NCBI GenBank assembly: GCA_944384545.1
Contig: CALWTT010000049.1
Span: 1 to 40,692, forward strand
Length of the DNA stretch: 40,692 bases
Direction of reading: 5' to 3'
Source of the DNA: an uncultured Clostridia bacterium
GTDB lineage: Bacteria > Bacillota > Clostridia > Oscillospirales > CAG-272
A program made the position numbers and the translations under genes. Positions 1 to 7,722 of the stretch are shown one piece after another (the first letter of the stretch is position 1; every line of letters starts with the position of its first letter). The notes beneath the pieces were generated by a model. That model was given only the letters and a program-made list of their open reading frames with translations. It made no database searches and was not told the origin of the DNA.

Positions 1-106
1 TCGGGGAAACAAACCGATAGCACAGCGCCACCATCCGGGGACGGTCATAGGGGGGCGCACGCACCGGCACAAGAGCATAGATGTGCTCAACGCTGCCCGA
101 TCTCAC
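1..106 (-). CDS. Possible N-terminus of a further gene, cut by the window edge
   Basis: A minus-strand frame stays open from a GTG at 104-106 to the left edge. It reads EHIYALVPVRAPPYDRPRMV in its middle, then a hydrophobic stretch. It would overlap the 3' end of the GH2 gene by about 20 bases, as coupled genes in one operon can do. The sequence before the GTG (CGGGAGC) is a poor, badly spaced ribosome binding site, and only about 35 codons are visible, so this may be chance. No family is recognised. Confidence 0.25.
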   Translation of the reverse strand, partial: MRSGSVEHIYALVPVRAPPYDRPRMVALCYRFVSP

Positions 107-1901
107 GCTCCCGAAGATTTTCCGCAGGATCCTTTTGCTCCGCAGCGTTTTGCCGGTTGCACGTCCCACTTTCTTCCAGCGCACTCTGCAGGGCGGTCGC
201 CAATGCACGCATTCGTCCCGCATCCACCTTGCATACGCGGCGGTCATAGGTCAGCAGGCCATTGGTCTCATCCTCTACATCTGAGAGCTGCGTGTACACC
301 GCGGCGCACAGTCCACCCCTGCGGATCGCCGGAAGAATCTGGTCCCGGTACAACGAGCAGATGCCGTCCTCCAATGCCTCCGTGCTCTTATACTGCCGGT
401 ATCCGTAGGATTTCCCGGGTCGGAATACATGGCCGGGCAAAGCACAGGAATATCCCCCGAATTCTGAAAGGATGCGCGGCAAGGGAAAATGCTTTCGCGC
501 CTGCGGTCGCGGCGGCCGCAGGCGCACCGCACGGAAATAGACATGCAGGCTTTCCACATCACTCTCTCCACCTGCAAACCAGCCGGAGGCAGTGTCGATC
601 CAACGGGTCGGATCTGCCGATTTCAGCCGGCGATAGCACGCCGTGCTGTCAAACTGTCCCCACCCCTCGTTGAATATGGTGTACAGGCAGACGGACGGAT
701 GACCGCGCAGACGGTCTGCCGTTGCGTCCATCGCAGCACAGAAGGCTGCACGGGTAGCAGGATCCCGATGCATTCGCCGGTCCTTCCTGTGCCGCAGACC
801 CAGCGTCGGAAGCAGCGTATCCCGCCAAAACGAGTAACGGCCGTTGTTGACCATATCCTGAAATACAATCATGCCGAGACGGTCACAGGCATAATAAAAC
901 AGGGCAGGTTCCACCTTTATATGCTTACGAAGCGTATTGAACCCGAGCGCCTTCATCGCGCAGATGTCCTTTTCGTAACACACGGGGGAGGCCGGCGTAT
1001 ACAATCCGTCGCTGTAATACCCCTGATCCAGCACCGCGTGGAAAAAGAAGGGGGTCCCGTTGAGGCAGAGGCGGGCAACTTCCCCCTGTCGCTCTACCGT
1101 AAGATGGCGGACCGCAAAATACGAGGCGACGTGATCCTCTCCCGCCTGTACGGTATACCGGTACAGATACGGGTCCGACGGCGACCACAGGCGGGGCGCA
1201 GACCATGCAAAAAAGGCATGTCCGCCGTGCAGTGCGCAGGTATGCTGCCCATCCGGCGCGATCAAAGAGACGGTTCCGTCCTTCGGTCCCTCCACAGAAA
1301 TTTCCACGCCTTTCTCCGAATACACGGCATGCACCGCACGGATATACGACCGGCATACGCTTTCCAGCCATACGGTCTGCCAGATACCCGAAATCGGCGT
1401 ATACCACATTCCCCCCCGACGCTCCCGCTGCTTTCCGTACGGATACACACCGTCGCTCAGCGCATCGCGCACGCAGACCTCCAACAGATTCTCGGGTTGC
1501 AGATATTCCGAAATGTCAAAGGAAAACGGTTCGTAGCCGCCGGCATGACTGCCCACCCGCACGCCGTTCAAGAACACTTCCGCCACCTGATCCACCGCCC
1601 CGAAATGCAAAAACACAAGATCCCGGCGGAATCCCTCCGGCAGCGAAAATCGGCGGCGGTAGATCAGGTGCGGATGCGCCCCCATCGAACGTCCGATACC
1701 CGAGAGCACCGACTCGGGCGGATAGGGGACGCGGATCCGTTCTTCCGGAGCCTCCGGACCGGCGCAGAACGACCACATCCCATTCAGGCAAAAGAACGAG
1801 TCCCGCTCCAGCAACGGACGCGGATATACCGCCCAGGGGTCTTCCTCCCGAAGCTGCTCTCCCTCCGGCGTCAGAAGCGGTTTCGTGCGGACATTTTTCA
1901 T
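87..1901 (-). CDS. Glycoside hydrolase family 2 protein (beta-galactosidase/glucuronidase-like)
   Basis: Predicted 604-residue retaining glycosidase that removes a terminal sugar from oligosaccharides or glycoconjugates. The order is typical of GH2. A jelly-roll sugar-binding domain covers about residues 25-190 (LNGVRVGSHAGGYEPFSFDI at 111-130). An immunoglobulin-like domain covers about 190-270, and a TIM barrel follows. The acid/base Glu lies in FNEGWGQF (N411, E412) and the probable nucleophile in SEFGG (E480). There is no signal peptide, so it is probably cytoplasmic and acts on imported sugars. The ATG at 1901 is chosen because AGAAGGAGG lies about 7 bases upstream; the frame stays open further but without a ribosome site. 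No transporter lies next to it, so the substrate is unknown. It ends the minus-strand run that starts near 5.4 kb, with 254 bases to the upstream gene. Confidence 0.9.
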   Translation of the reverse strand: MKNVRTKPLLTPEGEQLREEDPWAVYPRPLLERDSFFCLNGMWSFCAGPEAPEERIRVPYPPESVLSGIGRSMGAHPHLIYRRRFSLPEGFRRDLVFLHFGAVDQVAEVFLNGVRVGSHAGGYEPFSFDISEYLQPENLLEVCVRDALSDGVYPYGKQRERRGGMWYTPISGIWQTVWLESVCRSYIRAVHAVYSEKGVEISVEGPKDGTVSLIAPDGQHTCALHGGHAFFAWSAPRLWSPSDPYLYRYTVQAGEDHVASYFAVRHLTVERQGEVARLCLNGTPFFFHAVLDQGYYSDGLYTPASPVCYEKDICAMKALGFNTLRKHIKVEPALFYYACDRLGMIVFQDMVNNGRYSFWRDTLLPTLGLRHRKDRRMHRDPATRAAFCAAMDATADRLRGHPSVCLYTIFNEGWGQFDSTACYRRLKSADPTRWIDTASGWFAGGESDVESLHVYFRAVRLRPPRPQARKHFPLPRILSEFGGYSCALPGHVFRPGKSYGYRQYKSTEALEDGICSLYRDQILPAIRRGGLCAAVYTQLSDVEDETNGLLTYDRRVCKVDAGRMRALATALQSALEESGTCNRQNAAEQKDPAENLREREIGQR

Positions 1902-2098
1902 GCATGCGCCTCCTTCTGCGACGCGCGATCGACATGCAGCGCGGATATCAAAACGGCATACGGCCGGGTGCCATTCGGTTTCCTGTAAAATACCGCGGGA
2001 CGTGTGTTGCAAATTGCGTTATAAACCGTGAACGGGCGGTTCGCTCTCCGGGTTCCGCAGCACAAAGCGGTTTCGTTTTCTCTCGCTGTACGCTTCTG

Positions 2099-2123
2099 TT
2101 TTCCGGCGTCACGCCGGCACAGC
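2099..2123. repeat. 25-bp direct repeat, copy 1 (intergenic, palindromic core)
   Basis: Identical over 25 bases to 3813-3837. The core CCGGCGTCACGCCGG is an inverted repeat (CCGGCG, 3-base loop, CGCCGG). This copy lies between the ATPase and GH2 genes. No U-tract follows on either strand, so it is not a standard terminator. Confidence 0.7.
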
Positions 2124-2155
2124 TTTCCGTCATTCGCGTCCCTGTCGGCAAATTC

Positions 2156-3040
2156 CTATCCGGAAAACTCTGCGCGATGCTCTTCAAAAAATTCGTGCCA
2201 GATGCGTACATTTTCCAGAGTAGTCCACGGGCGCTGACAAATCGGCGTTTCGTCCAGATTGTATATCACCGCGCCCCGCATCGAAAGAAAAAACGGTGAA
2301 TGCGTCGACAGAATACACTGGCAACCGTAGAAGCGCACTGCTTCCTCTATATACTGTGCAAGACGTATCTGCCAGGATGCGGACAGACTGTTTTCCGGTT
2401 CATCCAGAATATACAGTGCATTCTCCCGGATCTGTTCGGTAAAATACGCATAGGCGCTTTCGCCGTTCGATTTCCCTACCAACTCACGCGGCAACCGCCG
2501 GGACACATACTTCGATTTCGTCCGGCTCTTGGCCTCCACGCGACGCTTGAATTCCTCATACTCCGAAAGCGAGTGCAGCTGACAGGGCGTCGTGCGTGCC
2601 TCGTCATATTCGGCAAAAAGCTCGGCCCGCCGCTGCGCAACCCCGTCGTTGACCGCGCGGACATTGAGCAGAAAGTCAAACACATCGTCGCTTGCAATCA
2701 TGCGGCTTCCCTCCGGCGCCCTGTTCCCGTATGTCCATTGCACTTTGCACAGATCGAGATATGCCCCGGTATACGGCGTCCGTGTATACGGTGCTTCCCG
2801 GTGCAGTTGTAATTTCTCGGCGATCAGATTCAGGCAGGTCGTCTTTCCGGATCCGTTTCCGCCATACAGCATCGTCATCGGCGCAAAATGCAGCGTACCG
2901 AGGCCTCGCCCGCTGAATACACGGAACGGATAGACATTGTTATGATCATAGCACTGCATCTCCAGCTGATACGGAAAAGAAAGCAGGTATCCATCCTCTT
3001 CCAGGTCGGATGGAAAACCGAATGCGGAAAGATATTGCAT
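2156..3040 (-). CDS. AAA family / ABC-type ATPase
   Basis: A 294-residue soluble ATPase without membrane segments. Walker A is GNGSGKTT (61-68). A Walker B with the ABC-like form YILDEPENSLS lies near 225, followed about 35 residues later by the switch motif STHSPFF. This is the layout of stand-alone AAA_15/AAA_21-type ATPases (OLD/SMC-like head) rather than of a transporter subunit, since no permease gene is adjacent and the LSGGQ signature is not obvious. ATG 3040 has GAGGTGG at a good distance. It follows the YbaK-like gene by 29 bases and is probably cotranscribed with it. Related ATPases occur in phage defence and in housekeeping, and nothing here decides between these. Family call is firm, role unknown. 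Confidence 0.85.
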   Translation of the reverse strand: MQYLSAFGFPSDLEEDGYLLSFPYQLEMQCYDHNNVYPFRVFSGRGLGTLHFAPMTMLYGGNGSGKTTCLNLIAEKLQLHREAPYTRTPYTGAYLDLCKVQWTYGNRAPEGSRMIASDDVFDFLLNVRAVNDGVAQRRAELFAEYDEARTTPCQLHSLSEYEEFKRRVEAKSRTKSKYVSRRLPRELVGKSNGESAYAYFTEQIRENALYILDEPENSLSASWQIRLAQYIEEAVRFYGCQCILSTHSPFFLSMRGAVIYNLDETPICQRPWTTLENVRIWHEFFEEHRAEFSG

Positions 3041-3069
3041 ACCCCACCTCTCTGTATTTATCAGGCTCC

Positions 3070-3606
3070 CTATAAATGCACAAATGTCGGAACATGGCCG
3101 GTCGCAGGCAGAATCTTCCCGAACAGATCCGCCGTCCGTATACGCAGACTCGACGTATTCACGCAAGGGTGACAGCCGAAGTATTCCGCGCCCCGCCATT
3201 CTTCATCCATCAGCAGTCTGACCGCATGTCCCCGGTCATGCATCAGGCCGAGCACACTGACCGATCCCGGCTGTACGCCAAGCAGCTCCTGCATTTTCTC
3301 CGCCGTCCCGAAAGAAAGACGCGCACTGCCGATCTGCTCCGACAGATCCCGCGTCCGGAAAATTTTCTTCCCGGGCAGCATCAGCAGATAAAACGCGCTT
3401 TGCTGCCGATTGGCGAGAAACAGGTTTTTGCATATTGCTGCGTCCAGTACGCGATCGATTTCCGCACATACTTCCATGGTCATGGCCGGCGCATGATCGA
3501 TGCGCTCGTATATCACGCCCAATCGGTCCAGAAACGCATAGGTCTGCATCTCCACCGCAGAACGCCCTTCTCCGGAGGCGGGGCCCCCTTTCTCCCGTGT
3601 CAGCAC
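3070..3606 (-). CDS. YbaK/ProX-family aminoacyl-tRNA deacylase (prolyl-tRNA editing type)
   Basis: A 178-residue free-standing trans-editing domain that would hydrolyse mischarged tRNA, for example Ala-tRNA(Pro). It shows the family pattern: an N-terminal helix with ERIDHAPAMTMEVCAEID, then CKNLFLANRQ with the conserved KNLFL(R/A), then LMLPGKKIFRTRDLSEQIGS and LGVQPGSVSVLGL. The size matches stand-alone PrdX/ProXp proteins rather than the insertion in ProRS. The GTG at 3606 is chosen because GAAGGGA lies 8 bases upstream. An internal ATG at 3549 has GGAG almost touching it and would shorten the protein by 19 residues. The gene sits between an isochorismatase-family gene and an ATPase with no evident functional link. 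Confidence 0.85.
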   Translation of the reverse strand: MLTREKGGPASGEGRSAVEMQTYAFLDRLGVIYERIDHAPAMTMEVCAEIDRVLDAAICKNLFLANRQQSAFYLLMLPGKKIFRTRDLSEQIGSARLSFGTAEKMQELLGVQPGSVSVLGLMHDRGHAVRLLMDEEWRGAEYFGCHPCVNTSSLRIRTADLFGKILPATGHVPTFVHL

Positions 3607-3748
3607 CGTTTTTTCCCTTCTTCTTTTTCCTGTCTGTCTCGTCGGATTCCTTACTTTTTACTTTCCTCTTTTGTGCGTATACGGGACGCCGTATTCTGCG
3701 CCTGCCTCTCTCCGGCAGGACTTCGCACCATACGGGGGTCTCCATATA

Positions 3749-4285
3749 TCAAAAAGGCGGATTCTCTATGTGGATCTGGCAGGCGGCCATTGCCTGTAAT
3801 GCGATCCTGTGCTTTTCCGGCGTCACGCCGGCACAGCAGGATGCGTCCACGACAATCTCTGTCTCCGGCAGGGCCGCTCGCAACAAAATGGCATTCGACA
3901 ATACACATACATCTGTGCATACGCCGATCAGCGTTATGCGCCCATAGTGCTGCTCCCGGTTCTCCCGCGCCAGCATTTCCGCAAGTTCTATCGATCCGAA
4001 GGTCGGCTTGTCGATCACTGCGTCCTGGCGCAGGTCCTGCAATGCATCTGTAATTTCCCACCCGTGTGTTCCGTATAGGCAATGCGGCACCGGCAACTTT
4101 CGCCCTTCCTGGGTTTGCAGATAATCCTCCCGGTGCGTGTCCCGCGTATAGAGAACCCGCCCCTTGAAATGCCCGATGTACTCCCGTACGCGGGGGACAA
4201 TCTCCTGCGCTTCTGCCGTACCCAATGCGCCATCGATAAAATCCCTCTGCATGTCGACCACAATCAGGACTTCTTTCTCTTCCAT
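3749..4285 (-). CDS. Isochorismatase-family cysteine hydrolase (nicotinamidase-like)
   Basis: A 178-residue cysteine hydrolase, probably an amidase such as nicotinamidase, which makes nicotinate for NAD salvage. The catalytic triad is visible: D11 in VVDMQRDF, K93 in DKPTFGS, and Cys in GVCTDVCV (C127, with C123 nearby). D49 and H51 in TRDTH, with H68 or H74, could bind the metal seen in nicotinamidases. ATG 4285 is preceded by AAGGAAGGA; a GTG 21 bases further out is unneeded. The region encoding CAGVTPEKHR near the C-terminus contains the second copy of the 25-bp repeat. A strong hairpin lies 46-75 bases upstream of the start. Substrate within the superfamily cannot be fixed from sequence. 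Confidence 0.85.
   Translation of the reverse strand: MEEKEVLIVVDMQRDFIDGALGTAEAQEIVPRVREYIGHFKGRVLYTRDTHREDYLQTQEGRKLPVPHCLYGTHGWEITDALQDLRQDAVIDKPTFGSIELAEMLARENREQHYGRITLIGVCTDVCVLSNAILLRAALPETEIVVDASCCAGVTPEKHRIALQAMAACQIHIENPPF
3813..3837. repeat. 25-bp direct repeat, copy 2 (inside the isochorismatase-family gene)
   Basis: Exact copy of 2099-2123. Here it is coding, specifying part of CAGVTPEKHR on the minus strand. Copy 1, read in the same orientation, also yields CAGVTPE followed by N, within a frame that does not look like a gene. Confidence 0.7.
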
Positions 4286-4330
4286 CGTCTCTTCCTTCCT
4301 TTTCACTTTCCCAGCCCTTTCCCGCTTTGC

Positions 4331-4359
4331 AACCGCACAGGTTCACACTCTGTGCGGTT
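4331..4359. other. Hairpin upstream of the isochorismatase-family gene
   Basis: A perfect 10-bp stem (AACCGCACAG / CTGTGCGGTT) with a 9-base loop. On the plus strand it is followed by TGTTTT, like a terminator, but no plus-strand gene precedes it. On the minus strand it lies in the region leading to the gene starting at 4285 and may act as a leader hairpin. Function unknown. Confidence 0.5.
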
Positions 4360-4549
4360 TGTTTTCCGTGCTTTCATTGCTCCCGTATCTGCCGCAACAC
4401 AATTTATCGTCCGGGGGGCGCTGACCGTATCACGCCGCATCGCCCGGTGCCCTTGCCCGTCTGTTCCCTCTTTTCCCTTGTGCTTTCCTGCCTCCGGGAT
4501 GCCCGTTATCCTTCCGGCTGCACGTGCTCCGGTCTTTTTCCGTACGCGC

Positions 4550-5383
4550 TCAGTATGCGCGATAGCCGCAAAGGGCCATCACGCCCCGGCCGATCCCGGC
4601 AAGCAGCACCATGGCCGTGGCACAAACGGCCGATAAGGTCAGAAATCCCGTGATCAGGCAAGAGAACGTCATGCATCCGTTCGTCAAGCCGGAAAGGCCC
4701 GCAGGCCACACCATATACAGCACCGCGTCGACGGCAAGCAAAAGCAACAGCAAATACAGCAGTCCGCGCAGTCCGGTCCGGATATCCGCCGGGCTGATTT
4801 CCATGTGCCCCGCAATCATGACAGAAAAAGTCAGAAAAATCCACCACAGCCATTGGCGGACCGCCCGCGCGGAAAACAATGCCAACACGACACCACCGAT
4901 CCGCCCCATATAATCCCCCAGCAGATTCTTGGCCCCAGCCGGCGGGGAGAGCATCGCGTCCATTACCTCGCCGCATAGATCCGGAAGCAGCAGGTACAAG
5001 AGGAGCAGAAGCACGCCGCTTCCGCCCAGAATCGGCGCTATGCCGATGAAAAAGTTCCCCATGCTTTGATAAGGATTGCGCGGATTGTACCGATGATACA
5101 CGTAGCCCAACGGTCCTTCCGCGCTCGGCCGGAACAGTCGCATCCCGGTGATCTGATGGCCGAACAAAAGACACATCGCCGCATGGCTCAGCTCATGCAC
5201 CGGCGTTCCCAGTACACCCGTGCACAAAAGAATCCGCGCGCCTGCACCACCAAGCAGACGGCAGAACAGACGCCGGCACAGCGACAGCCAGGCGCCGAAC
5301 AGCAACAGGATCCCCACCGTGAACAATGTCTGTATACCGAATTCCGACAAAATCGTCATAGCTTTCCGAGACGACGCCCGCAT
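4550..5383 (-). CDS. Membrane protein with HELSH motif (M50-like metalloprotease fold)
   Basis: A polytopic protein of 277 residues with about seven hydrophobic segments. The first (about 10-35) is followed by GTPVHELSHAAMCLLFGHQI, where HELSH (63-67) fits the HExxH zinc motif seen in M50 intramembrane proteases and in related membrane proteins that may not be proteases. The second metal ligand typical of site-2 proteases (NxxPxxxLDG) is not seen, so activity is uncertain. Two starts are equally possible: ATG 5383 and ATG 5359, each with GGAAAG close upstream. Both lie downstream of a strong promoter at 5445-5473, which excludes the longer frame. About 264 bases separate it from the next minus-strand gene. 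Confidence 0.7.
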   Translation of the reverse strand: MRASSRKAMTILSEFGIQTLFTVGILLLFGAWLSLCRRLFCRLLGGAGARILLCTGVLGTPVHELSHAAMCLLFGHQITGMRLFRPSAEGPLGYVYHRYNPRNPYQSMGNFFIGIAPILGGSGVLLLLLYLLLPDLCGEVMDAMLSPPAGAKNLLGDYMGRIGGVVLALFSARAVRQWLWWIFLTFSVMIAGHMEISPADIRTGLRGLLYLLLLLLAVDAVLYMVWPAGLSGLTNGCMTFSCLITGFLTLSAVCATAMVLLAGIGRGVMALCGYRAY

Positions 5384-5444
5384 CCCTTTCCGCCCCGCGC
5401 TGCCTTCCGCAGCCGATGCGTCTTTCCCTCTGTTCCTTATCCCG

Positions 5445-5473
5445 ATTATACCACGCTGCCCCCACGATTGCAA
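5445..5473 (-). promoter_or_regulatory. Sigma-A promoter for the HELSH membrane protein
   Basis: On the minus strand, -35 TTGCAA (5468-5473), 17-base spacer, -10 TATAAT (5445-5450). Predicted start of transcription is near 5438, giving a leader of about 55 bases. Confidence 0.8.
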
Positions 5474-5506
5474 CCGTCATATGCGTCTTCGCACGGCGGA
5501 ACACAC

Positions 5507-5550
5507 AAAACGCCATTCCGGGATTCTGTCCTGACCCGGAACGGCGTTTC
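5507..5550 (-). terminator. Rho-independent terminator after the 3-TM protein gene
   Basis: On the minus strand AAACGCCGTTCCGGG pairs with CCCGGAATGGCGTTT around a 12-base loop, followed by TTTTGTG. One mismatch-type G-T pair only. Confidence 0.8.
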
Positions 5551-5593
5551 ACTCATATGCAGACATTTTTCTGCTCAGAAAAATGATTTTTGT

Positions 5594-5902
5594 TTACTGC
5601 ACACTTTCTATCAGATTGGCGTACGTTCCCGGGAAAAACAGGAACAGAACGACCAATGCCATCAGCGCGTAAAAAATAATGCGCACAGCAAAACTGCGCT
5701 TCGAAAGTGCTTCCATACCCACTACGCCCACCAAAGCAATGGAGCCGTAATTCCGGAGGATTTCCAGAATATTCATGATTGCGCCTGCCGGTATGAATCT
5801 GAAGTTTGCATTCAGAATCCATATGGCATATACCACAATCAGTACGATTGCCAGAATTTCTCCCAGCAAATCCCAGAAGGTTTCTTTTGCTTTCCTGAAC
5901 AT
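5594..5902 (-). CDS. Small membrane protein, three predicted TM segments
   Basis: A 102-residue protein, not assigned to a family. Hydrophobic segments lie at about residues 13-32 (LLGEILAIVLIVVYAIWIL), 42-62 and 73-95; the short charged N-terminus is MFRKAKETFWD. No cysteine pair, signal peptide or catalytic motif is seen. It is a single-gene transcript: promoter at 5938-5966, ribosome site GGAGAGG, and terminator at 5507-5550. The strong promoter and clean boundaries make it a real gene. A role as a membrane-embedded accessory or stress protein would be a guess. Confidence 0.8.
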   Translation of the reverse strand: MFRKAKETFWDLLGEILAIVLIVVYAIWILNANFRFIPAGAIMNILEILRNYGSIALVGVVGMEALSKRSFAVRIIFYALMALVVLFLFFPGTYANLIESVQ

Positions 5903-5937
5903 ATTTCCTCTCCTTTCTTTTTTCAGTAGATGTTTCC

Positions 5938-5966
5938 ATTATAAAGGATCGCACCGTGTTTGTCAA
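5938..5966 (-). promoter_or_regulatory. Consensus sigma-A promoter for the 3-TM protein gene
   Basis: -35 TTGACA (5961-5966), 17-base spacer, -10 TATAAT (5938-5943) on the minus strand. It matches the consensus fully. Confidence 0.9.
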
Positions 5967-6038
5967 CAGAGAAAATTCTTGTTTTCGCTCTGCATTCTTT
6001 CTCTGCTTTCTCCTCTTTACGCCGTAACGATCCCCCTT

Positions 6039-6536
6039 TTATTTCGTATTTTCATGCGGACGTCCGCACCAGGGGCAGACCGCACGTTCCAGAACCGTAT
6101 AGGTATACAACGCTCCGCAACTCGGACAGGTTACGCTCATTATCTCCTCCGCCGGGTTCTCATTGGTGTTCAGGCGCAATGTATCCCCGTCAAATATATA
6201 CCCGAGCAGATAACAATTGTCCAGACACACCTTGATCCGACGACGGATTTCCTCCTCACTCTCGTACAGATGCCGGGACAGGTCTGCCACCGATAAAACG
6301 TTCTCACGCCGCACCGCAAGCACAAGGCGCAGATACCCTCTCCGCTGCCCGTATGCCACCCAGAACAGCGGCGTTCCGTAAAAACCGAACACCGTTGCGG
6401 CGATCCCCACTGCCATCAGTATGTACATCTGTCCCGACGCACCCCATATAATCCCTATGATTCCCAACGGCAACAGAATGCTCGCAATCAGACTGAATAT
6501 CAGATACTTTCTCAGGTCCCTATCGATTCTTTCCAT
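6039..6536 (-). CDS. Membrane protein with helical domain and C-terminal zinc ribbon
   Basis: A 165-residue protein of unassigned family. Two TM segments lie at about 11-31 and 36-60. A soluble part follows at 75-125 (ENVLSVADLSRHLYESEEEI), which resembles a small winged-helix domain in which IRRRIKVCLDNCYLLGYI is a recognition-helix-like segment. The C-terminus has two CxxC knuckles, CPSC (137-140) and CPWC (154-157), forming a rubredoxin-like zinc ribbon. The layout suggests a membrane-tethered protein- or nucleic-acid-binding role. ATG 6536 is preceded by GGGAGGGG; the in-frame ATG 15 bases upstream lies before that site. It is a single gene with its own promoter. Confidence 0.8.
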   Translation of the reverse strand: MERIDRDLRKYLIFSLIASILLPLGIIGIIWGASGQMYILMAVGIAATVFGFYGTPLFWVAYGQRRGYLRLVLAVRRENVLSVADLSRHLYESEEEIRRRIKVCLDNCYLLGYIFDGDTLRLNTNENPAEEIMSVTCPSCGALYTYTVLERAVCPWCGRPHENTK

Positions 6537-6578
6537 CTTCCCCTCCCACATTCCATTCTCAACAGTCTATCTACCGCT

Positions 6579-6607
6579 ATTGTAAGCAATTCCGTCACAA
6601 AAGTCAA
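6579..6607 (-). promoter_or_regulatory. Sigma-A promoter for the zinc-ribbon membrane protein
   Basis: On the minus strand, -35 TTGACT (6602-6607), 17-base spacer, -10 TACAAT (6579-6584). Confidence 0.8.
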
Positions 6608-6704
6608 CCCCCATTCCCTCTGCCGTAAAAATTCCTTTCCTGTATCTTCGCATCCTTCATATTTCCCCGGCAGCTCTCATACATATGTTCCGGAGGTGAT
6701 TCCT

Positions 6705-7178
6705 TTGGTCATATCCGGCAAAAAACTCCTCATCTGTATTGCCATTCCCCTGCTCACGGGGCTTCTCGCCGCATTGCTCACACGCGACAGTATGGCCGCT
6801 TTCGATACACTCGTCAAGCCGCCGCTTTCCCCGCCCGGTTGGCTTTTTCCCGTCGTTTGGACGATCCTTTATATTCTCATGGGTATTGCTTCCTATCTCG
6901 TCCTCACCTCCCGAAAAAACAATGTGCAGATCCGTCGGGCCCTCTCTCTCTATGCACTCCAGCTCCTCTTCAACTTCTTCTGGCCCATCCTTTTCTTTCG
7001 TATGCAGCGCTATCTCTTTGCGTTCTTCTGGCTGCTCCTCCTCGAGTTGCTGATCCTTCTGACCACCCTGCGTTTCAGCCGTATTTCCGATACCGCGGCA
7101 AAACTTATGATCCCCTATCTGATCTGGGTCGCCTTTGCCGGGTATCTGAATCTCGGAATAGCATTGCTCAACGGCTGA
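6705..7178 (+). CDS. tspO: TspO/MBR family tryptophan-rich sensory protein
   Basis: A 157-residue five-TM protein of the TspO / peripheral benzodiazepine receptor family, which binds porphyrins and similar hydrophobic ligands in the membrane. Diagnostic motifs are KPPLSPPGWLFPVVWTILY after the first TM, YALQLLFNFFWPILFF in TM3, and the C-terminal PYLIWVAFAGYLNLGIALLN. The start is taken as TTG at 6705, because GGAGGTGAT (6692-6700) is 4 bases before it. The in-frame GTG at 6696 lies inside that ribosome site and is unlikely. It is divergent from the zinc-ribbon gene and followed by a terminator. No porphyrin genes lie nearby. Confidence 0.92.
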   Translation: MVISGKKLLICIAIPLLTGLLAALLTRDSMAAFDTLVKPPLSPPGWLFPVVWTILYILMGIASYLVLTSRKNNVQIRRALSLYALQLLFNFFWPILFFRMQRYLFAFFWLLLLELLILLTTLRFSRISDTAAKLMIPYLIWVAFAGYLNLGIALLNG

Positions 7179-7183
7179 ATACA

Positions 7184-7234
7184 AAAAACCCGGATGACCG
7201 CCCGATAAGTGACGCTGTCCGGGTTTCCTTTTTT
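7184..7234. terminator. Bidirectional terminator between tspO and the helical protein gene
   Basis: AAACCCGGA (7186-7194) pairs with TCCGGGTTT (7218-7226). On the plus strand CCTTTTTT follows; on the minus strand a run of six T follows. It serves both convergent genes. Confidence 0.8.
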
Positions 7235-7667
7235 ATAGATACTGACGCGCTTCCTCGCACAGATCCTCTTCCAGACGGATCAGGCGCTTCGCAATGTCCT
7301 TGGAATGCTCGCTGGCCGCCTCGTACTGATTCAGATACCGGCTCAGTGACTTCACTCCCATGTTACATCCGTCGGTAATCAGATCCGCTACTGTACGGTC
7401 CGAATCCCGCAACCCCAGCATCACGTTCGTCTTCATCCACGACATACCTTTCGCAAGTGGGTTCGGATTCTTACCCATATCATGATAGTCATGCAGGATG
7501 TTCCGTATCTCTTCCTTCAACTGCATGTGAGCGTCTCTGCTCTCCGTCAGACTCTGTCGAAGATTCGCATCCTTTGTATACTGCAGCACCTCCTCGATCG
7601 AGCTGACACCCATCTTGATTCCTGCATCGCACTCGCGCAGCAATTTTACTGTATCCTGTTCTATCAT
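7233..7667 (-). CDS. All-helical protein of unknown function, ferritin-like appearance
   Basis: A 144-residue soluble protein that appears to be entirely helical, with four long amphipathic helices. Visible segments are LLRECDAGIKMGVSSIEEVL, LRQSLTESRDAHMQLKEEIR, the middle GMSWMKTNVMLGL, and a C-terminal helix ending RLEEDLCEEARQYL. It resembles DUF2383/PA2169-type four-helix proteins in overall pattern, but I am not certain of the family and no full set of metal ligands is evident. ATG 7667 follows GGGGAAG. It lies 55 bases after the amidase gene and is probably cotranscribed. The gene at 39761-40192 has the same size and similar helix pattern and may be a paralogue. Confidence 0.75.
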   Translation of the reverse strand: MIEQDTVKLLRECDAGIKMGVSSIEEVLQYTKDANLRQSLTESRDAHMQLKEEIRNILHDYHDMGKNPNPLAKGMSWMKTNVMLGLRDSDRTVADLITDGCNMGVKSLSRYLNQYEAASEHSKDIAKRLIRLEEDLCEEARQYL

Positions 7668-7722
7668 CTTTTCTTCCCCGTATTTCCGAGATTCTGTTTG
7701 TCAGTATCCATTCTCCCGCTGT

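Noticed and set aside
489..1988. A 499-codon plus-strand open frame opposite the GH2 gene
   Set aside because: It is the antisense of a clear GH2 gene, lacks a ribosome site and has no recognisable motif; high GC keeps such frames open.
2099..2123. Hairpin read as a terminator of the ATPase gene
   Set aside because: No T run follows on either strand; reported as a repeat instead.
5564..5585. Perfect 10-bp inverted repeat CATTTTTCTG / CAGAAAAATG after the 3-TM gene
   Set aside because: AT-rich with a 2-base loop that cannot form a hairpin unstrained, and a clear terminator lies just beyond.
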